From: Sphingopyxis sp. UBA6723
Lineage (GTDB): Bacteria; Pseudomonadota; Alphaproteobacteria; Sphingomonadales; Sphingomonadaceae
NCBI RefSeq assembly: GCF_002454115.1
Contig: NZ_DKIH01000009.1
Location: forward strand, 78,907 to 142,906
Reading direction: 5' to 3'
Length of the DNA stretch: 64,000 nt
In this document: in pieces, positions 60,054 to 64,000 of the stretch
How the letters are laid out: every line of letters begins with the position of its first letter
Position numbering within the stretch: position 1 is the first letter of the stretch
The notes under the pieces: generated by a model
Told to the model about the DNA's origin: nothing
Seen by the model: the letters and a program-made list of their open reading frames with translations, nothing else
Databases searched by the model: none
Made by a program: the position numbers and the translations under genes

Positions 60054-60989
60054 ATGACCTCCGCCGCCCCCTCGACCGCTGCGCCTCAAAACTATCTTGG
60101 CGGCATCGCGCTCCGGCTGCTGGCGATGGCCAGCCTGTCGCTGATGTTCGTGGTCGTCAAATATGTCGACCGCGCGGGCATCCATATCGTCGAAAGCCTG
60201 TTCTGGCGGCAGGCGCTGGTGCTGCCCTTCCTGCTCCTGTGGGTGAAGGCGACCGGCGGCTTCGCCTCGCTTCGCACCAACCGCCTCGGCGCGCATACGC
60301 GGCGGATGCTGATGGGGCTGACCGGCATGGCGTGCAATTTTGGCGCAATGATCCTGCTGCCGATGGCCGAAGCAACGACGATCAGCCTGTCGGTGCCGAT
60401 CTTTGCGGTGATCTTTGCCGCGCTGCTGCTCGGCGAAGCGACGGGATGGCAGCGGTGGAGCGCGGTGATCATCGGCTTTGTCGGCGTGCTGGTCGTGCTA
60501 GATCCGTTCGCAAGCTTTGCGGGCGGTTTCGACGGCGCGCATGGCGTCGGCACGCTTGTGGCGCTGGCGGGCGCCATCATGACCGCGCTGATCACCATTG
60601 CGGTGCGCGACCTTGGCCGCACCGAAAATGCAGCGACGATCGTGTTCTGGTTCAGCCTGTTGTCGATGGTCCCGCTGGGCATCGCCCTGCCCTTTGTCAT
60701 CACTCCGCACAGTGGCACCGAATGGCTGCTGCTGCTCGCGCTCGGCTTTCTTGGGGCCATCGTCCAGATGTCGCTGACCGGCGCGCTGCGCCTTGCCCCC
60801 GTTTCGGTCGTGATCCCGATGGATTATTCCAGCCTGCTGTGGGCTATCGTCGCCGGCTGGTGGTTTTTCGGTACGCTGCCCGCAGAGACGACGTGGGTCG
60901 GCGCGCCACTGATTGTCGCATCCGGCCTGTTCATCGCCTGGCGCGAGCACCGCCGCCACATCAACCGACCGAAGGAGGTTGCCGCATGA
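60054..60989 (+). CDS. EamA/DMT-family transporter
   Basis: 311 residues, ten hydrophobic helices in two EamA repeats (first half LRLLAMASLSLMFVVVKYVDRAGIHIVESLFWRQ; second half GVGTLVALAGAIMTALITIAVRDLGRTE). Drug/metabolite transporter superfamily, probably an exporter; the substrate is unknown. It overlaps the glutathione S-transferase-like gene by an ATGA. Confidence 0.9.
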   Translation: MTSAAPSTAAPQNYLGGIALRLLAMASLSLMFVVVKYVDRAGIHIVESLFWRQALVLPFLLLWVKATGGFASLRTNRLGAHTRRMLMGLTGMACNFGAMILLPMAEATTISLSVPIFAVIFAALLLGEATGWQRWSAVIIGFVGVLVVLDPFASFAGGFDGAHGVGTLVALAGAIMTALITIAVRDLGRTENAATIVFWFSLLSMVPLGIALPFVITPHSGTEWLLLLALGFLGAIVQMSLTGALRLAPVSVVIPMDYSSLLWAIVAGWWFFGTLPAETTWVGAPLIVASGLFIAWREHRRHINRPKEVAA

Positions 60990-61603
60990 CGCGTCCCATT
61001 CTCTACCACTGTCCCGACGCCCGTTCGCTTCGCTGCCTGTGGGCGGTCGAGGAGGCCGGGGTCGACGTCGATTTGCGGCTGCTGAAATTCCCGCCCCGCG
61101 CCTTCGAACCCGAATACCGCGCGGTGAACCCGCTGATGACGATCCCCGGCTGGGTCGAGGACAGGCGGCTGATGACCGAGTCCGCCGCGATTTGCGAACG
61201 CATCGCCGAAGGCACGTCGCTGGAAGTGCGCCGCGACGAGGCGGATTATTGGGACTATCGCAACTGGCTGCACCGCAGTGACGCGACGCTGACCTTCCCG
61301 CTCGCGATCATGATCCGCTACACCCGCGTCGAGGTGCCCGAACGGCGGCTGGCGCAGGCGGTGGACGATTACAAAGCCTTCTTCGGCGGGCGTGCCAAGA
61401 GCATCGAGGCAGCGCTGAGCGACGGGCGCGAGTGGCTGGTCGCGGGGCGGTTCACGATCGCCGATATTACGATCGGATATGCAGCGTTTCTAGCGACGAC
61501 GCTGGGGGCGGACGATGTGCTGGGCGAGGCGACGAAGGCGTGGCTGGCGCGATGCATGGCGCGTGAGGGGTTTGTTCGGGCGCGGGAGAGGCAGAATAGC
61601 TAG
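60986..61603 (+). CDS. Glutathione S-transferase family protein
   Basis: 205 residues from an ATG with GGAGG nine bases upstream. Thioredoxin-like N-terminal domain (ILYHCPDARSLRCLWAVEEAG ... NPLMTIPGWVEDRRLMTESAAICERIAE, where the cis-Pro and the Glu-Ser glutathione motif are visible) and an all-helical C-terminal domain (WLVAGRFTIADITIGY). The substrate is unknown. Coupled to the EamA transporter. Confidence 0.9.
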   Translation: MTRPILYHCPDARSLRCLWAVEEAGVDVDLRLLKFPPRAFEPEYRAVNPLMTIPGWVEDRRLMTESAAICERIAEGTSLEVRRDEADYWDYRNWLHRSDATLTFPLAIMIRYTRVEVPERRLAQAVDDYKAFFGGRAKSIEAALSDGREWLVAGRFTIADITIGYAAFLATTLGADDVLGEATKAWLARCMAREGFVRARERQNS

Positions 61604-61630
61604 CTGCTGAGGCGACTCTGCAAAAATGGT

Positions 61631-61720
61631 CGTCGCCCCCGCGAAGGCGGGGGCGGCAAGCAGCCTGTCCCTCCGCTGCCGCGCAAACCGACAGCGGCCC
61701 CCGCCTTCGCGGGGGCGACG
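61631..61720. repeat. REP-like palindrome between convergent genes
   Basis: Two inverted arms (61631-61654 and 61697-61720) with CGTCGCCCCCGCGAAGGCGG-type sequence, a frequent sphingomonad intergenic repeat. It lies between the convergent GST and acyl-CoA synthetase genes and is likely a bidirectional terminator. Confidence 0.8.
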
Positions 61721-61744
61721 GCTAGTTTCAGTCGCTAACCGCTC

Positions 61745-63304
61745 TCAATTCACCATCCGCGCATACCCAGCCCAGTAAGGCGCCCGCAAATCCTTGCGCA
61801 AAATCTTGCCCGACGCATTCCTTGGCAAAGCATCAATCACATCGACGCTGCGCGGGCATTTGAACGGCGCGATGCGTTCGCGCGCCCAGGCGATGATGTC
61901 GGCCTCCTCGACGGTCATGCCCGGCTTGGCGACGCACACGGCTTTCACGCTCTCGCCCCATTTGTCGTCGGGGATGCCGAACACCGCGACCTCCTGCACC
62001 GCGGGGTGACCGAAAATCGCGCTTTCGACCTCGGCGGGATAGATATTCTCGCCGCCCGAAATGATCATGTCCTTCATCCGGTCGTGGATGAACAGATAGC
62101 CGTCCTCGTCCAGATAGCCCGCGTCGCCGGTGCGGATCCAGCCGTCGGCGCTGACCGTCTTGGCCGTCGCGTCGGGCAGGTTCCAATATCCCAGCATGTT
62201 GTTCGACGACCTTGTGACGACCTCTCCGACATCACCGACCGGGACTTCCTCGCCATCGGGACCAAGGATCTTGATCTCGACCCCCGGCAACGGCTTGCCC
62301 GCCGAGCGCATTCGCGCATTGCCCGCGGGATCATGATCTTCGGGCGGCAGCATCGATATGGTGCCGGTGGTTTCGGTCATGCCATAGGCCTGAATAAACT
62401 GCGCGCCGAACATCTGGATGCACTGGCGCAGCAATTCGAGCGGGATCGGCGCGGCGCCGTAGAGGATATATTTCAGGCGGCTGTAATCGACCGTCGCGCA
62501 GCGCGGGTGCATGAGCAGAAATTGTAACGCCGCGGGGACCATGAAGAAACGCGTCACGCCATGCTGCTCGACCGCATCGAACACCCCATCGGGATTGAAT
62601 TCGGCAAGGATGATGCCGGGCAGCCCGGCGGCGAGCGCCATAATGCCCAGCCCGGTGCCGCCGATATGCGCACACGGCATCGCCACCAGCACCGCCTCGT
62701 CATCGTCCCATTTGGTGTACGGCAGGTCGAGGTCGTTCGAATGTTTGCGCAGCGCGAACAGGTTGCGGTTCGACAGCACTGCGCCCTTGGGATTGCCGGT
62801 GGTGCCCGAGGTGTAAAGCTGGAGCACCGCATCATCGGTGCCCGACGGGACGAAGGGGGTTCGCGCGGCGCCATTGATCATCGCCCGCGCTTCGGCAGCA
62901 CTGACGATGGTCGGGGCGTGGTCGAGCTTGCCCGCCAGCTGCTCGTCCAGATTTTCGAAACCCGGCCCCGCAAACACCATCTTTGCCTGCGTATCGTTGA
63001 CGATGAACGCCCATTCGGTCGGCGACAGCCGCCAGCCGATCGGCGCCATCACGATCCCGGCGCGCGCGGCGCCGTAGAAGAGGATGAAATAAAGATCGCT
63101 GTTCTTGCCGATCCACGCGATCCGGTCGCCCTTTTGCAGCCCCGCGGCGAACAGTGCCGACGCGACTTTCGCGGTCGCTTCGTCGAGCTGCGCATAGGTG
63201 TAAACACGGTCTTCCTCGCGCAGCGCGACGCGGTCGGCGCGCTCGCTGGCCCAATGGGTCAGGAATTCGTCGAATGTGAAAAGCTCCGAAACGTCGCGCG
63301 GCAT
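61745..63304 (-). CDS. Long-chain acyl-CoA synthetase/AMP-dependent ligase
   Basis: 519 residues, from an ATG with GGAGAGAG upstream; an in-frame ATG at 63328 is a weaker choice. ANL motifs: VLQLYTSGTTGNPKGAVLSNRN, QAYGMTETTG, DGWIRTGDAGYLDEDGYLFIHDRMKDMIISGGENIYPAEVE and the catalytic lysine in LPRNASGKILRKDLR. It activates a fatty or aromatic acid to a CoA ester. It stands alone. Confidence 0.93.
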   Translation of the reverse strand: MPRDVSELFTFDEFLTHWASERADRVALREEDRVYTYAQLDEATAKVASALFAAGLQKGDRIAWIGKNSDLYFILFYGAARAGIVMAPIGWRLSPTEWAFIVNDTQAKMVFAGPGFENLDEQLAGKLDHAPTIVSAAEARAMINGAARTPFVPSGTDDAVLQLYTSGTTGNPKGAVLSNRNLFALRKHSNDLDLPYTKWDDDEAVLVAMPCAHIGGTGLGIMALAAGLPGIILAEFNPDGVFDAVEQHGVTRFFMVPAALQFLLMHPRCATVDYSRLKYILYGAAPIPLELLRQCIQMFGAQFIQAYGMTETTGTISMLPPEDHDPAGNARMRSAGKPLPGVEIKILGPDGEEVPVGDVGEVVTRSSNNMLGYWNLPDATAKTVSADGWIRTGDAGYLDEDGYLFIHDRMKDMIISGGENIYPAEVESAIFGHPAVQEVAVFGIPDDKWGESVKAVCVAKPGMTVEEADIIAWARERIAPFKCPRSVDVIDALPRNASGKILRKDLRAPYWAGYARMVN

Positions 63305-63405
63305 GAAATCTCTCTCCTCGAATCGCATCTTTTGCGTGCAATTGGGGAAAGGCTAGCGGCTGTGGGCGGCAGGTAAAGCGCGTATCGACAACCCTGTCAG
63401 CAACG

Positions 63406-63918
63406 TCAGGTGCGGCGCAGCAGCAGCATCAGGTTGTTCGCGGGCATCGCGCGGCGTTCGGCGAAGGTCAGGCCCGCGGCGACGGCTGCGGCCTTGACGT
63501 CATCGATCTGGCGGAGTCCCCACGTCGGATCGCGCATCCGCAGGCTGGCATCGAAGGCCAAATTGCTATCAGCGGTCGGCACGTCGGGTTCGATATAGGG
63601 GCCGTAGAGGATCAGCGGAGCCCCGCCGGGCAGCAACCGCGCCGCGCCCGCCAGCAACCCCAGCGTCGCGGCCCACGGACTGATATGCACCATGTTGATG
63701 CACAGGATCGCATCGGCCCGGTCGATCGGCCAGTCGTCAGCCGCGGCATCGAGCGCGAGCGGCGGCGCGATATTGGCCAGTCCGGCCTCGGCGCTCCATG
63801 CGGCGATCGACACCAGTCCCGCGGGATCGGGGTCGCTCGGTTGCCAGTCGAGCGCCGGAAAGGTCGCGGCGAAATGGACGATATGCTCACCCGATCCGCT
63901 GGCGACTTCCAGCACCGG
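63406..63918 (-). CDS. DUF938 SAM-dependent methyltransferase-like protein, 5' end missing
   Basis: About 170 residues. Motif I VLEVASGSGEHIVHFA and INMVHISPWAATLGL are typical of DUF938. The family normally has some 25-30 residues before VLEVASGSGEH; here the coding sequence stops at 63918 and AT-rich unrelated DNA begins. So the gene is cut at its 5' end by the breakpoint. Confidence 0.8.
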   Translation of the reverse strand, partial: PVLEVASGSGEHIVHFAATFPALDWQPSDPDPAGLVSIAAWSAEAGLANIAPPLALDAAADDWPIDRADAILCINMVHISPWAATLGLLAGAARLLPGGAPLILYGPYIEPDVPTADSNLAFDASLRMRDPTWGLRQIDDVKAAAVAAGLTFAERRAMPANNLMLLLRRT

Positions 63919-64000
63919 GACTCCCTATTATAGGTGGCAATGTGGGCGGAACATTAGAATTGATTGAAGATGGGGCAAATGGTTTTCTTGTTAATCCAGG
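63918..64000 (+). CDS. Glycosyltransferase (GT-B, family 4-like) fragment
   Basis: Reading from 63918 gives GLPIIGGNVGGTLELIEDG followed by ANGFLVNP to the window edge, the nucleotide-sugar binding segment of GT4-type glycosyltransferases. Codon use (att, ata, tta, gaa, aat) and GC are far below the rest of the window. No start is present; it abuts the truncated DUF938 gene. Confidence 0.7.

Noticed and set aside
1..64000. CRISPR arrays
   Set aside because: No regularly spaced short direct repeats and no cas-like genes were noticed; the palindromic repeats seen are single intergenic REP-type elements.

Overview
The window reads as chromosomal DNA of a high-GC alphaproteobacterium of the order Sphingomonadales (Sphingopyxis- or Sphingomonas-like; the genus is an inference). 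The pointers are the surA-pdxA-rsmA order, several large TonB-dependent receptors, repetitive extragenic palindromes of sphingomonad type, a carotenoid-oxygenase/CoA-ligase/thiolase cluster and uniformly high GC. The last ~80 bp are an exception: they are AT-rich, encode part of an unrelated glycosyltransferase and interrupt a DUF938 gene, so they look like a breakpoint or an assembly join.

Left part (1-26.65 kb). Housekeeping genes come first: the end of surA, pdxA and rsmA on the plus strand, then a TPR protein, an RsmB-type rRNA methyltransferase, guaB and a tandem HxlR-type regulator on the minus strand. A TonB-dependent receptor (minus) diverges from a nitronate monooxygenase - carotenoid oxygenase - acyl-CoA synthetase - thiolase - thiolase operon (plus), with an inverted repeat in the shared promoter region. 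A cobalamin riboswitch then precedes a B12 uptake operon (btuB, btuF-like, btuC, btuD). Next are a SugE/Gdx-type SMR exporter with a possible guanidine-II leader and a DevBCA/TolC-like efflux operon with a divergent TetR gene.

Middle part (26.87-59.90 kb). A 23-bp direct repeat brackets about 33 kb. The right copy covers the 3' end of tRNA-Trp; the left copy is a stray fragment of the same tRNA end. This is the signature of a tRNA-targeted genomic island, although no integrase is visible. The island is a peptide and amino-acid scavenging locus. It holds an Lrp regulator, a variant D-aminoacylase-like amidohydrolase, a DgcA/DgcN-like pair (predicted N-acetyl-D-glutamate route), a second Lrp regulator, a variant M19 dipeptidase, an S9 peptidase and a TonB receptor. 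Then come a POT peptide transporter and proline iminopeptidase, a TetR regulator with a divergent MFS transporter, heterotetrameric sarcosine oxidase (soxBDAG) with purU, and a DctBD-like two-component system diverging from dctA - esterase - TonB receptor - M14 carboxypeptidase. Four copies of AATACA-N4-TGTATT lie before the TonB receptor, the iminopeptidase-POT operon, the tetR/MFS pair and the sox operon, so one TetR protein probably coordinates peptide uptake, peptide cleavage and sarcosine oxidation. The DctD-like regulator lacks the sigma-54 contact motif, yet two DctD-type binding palindromes remain upstream of dctA.

Right part (59.9-64 kb). tRNA-Trp, an EamA transporter, a glutathione S-transferase-like protein, a long-chain acyl-CoA synthetase, a truncated DUF938 methyltransferase and the foreign glycosyltransferase fragment.
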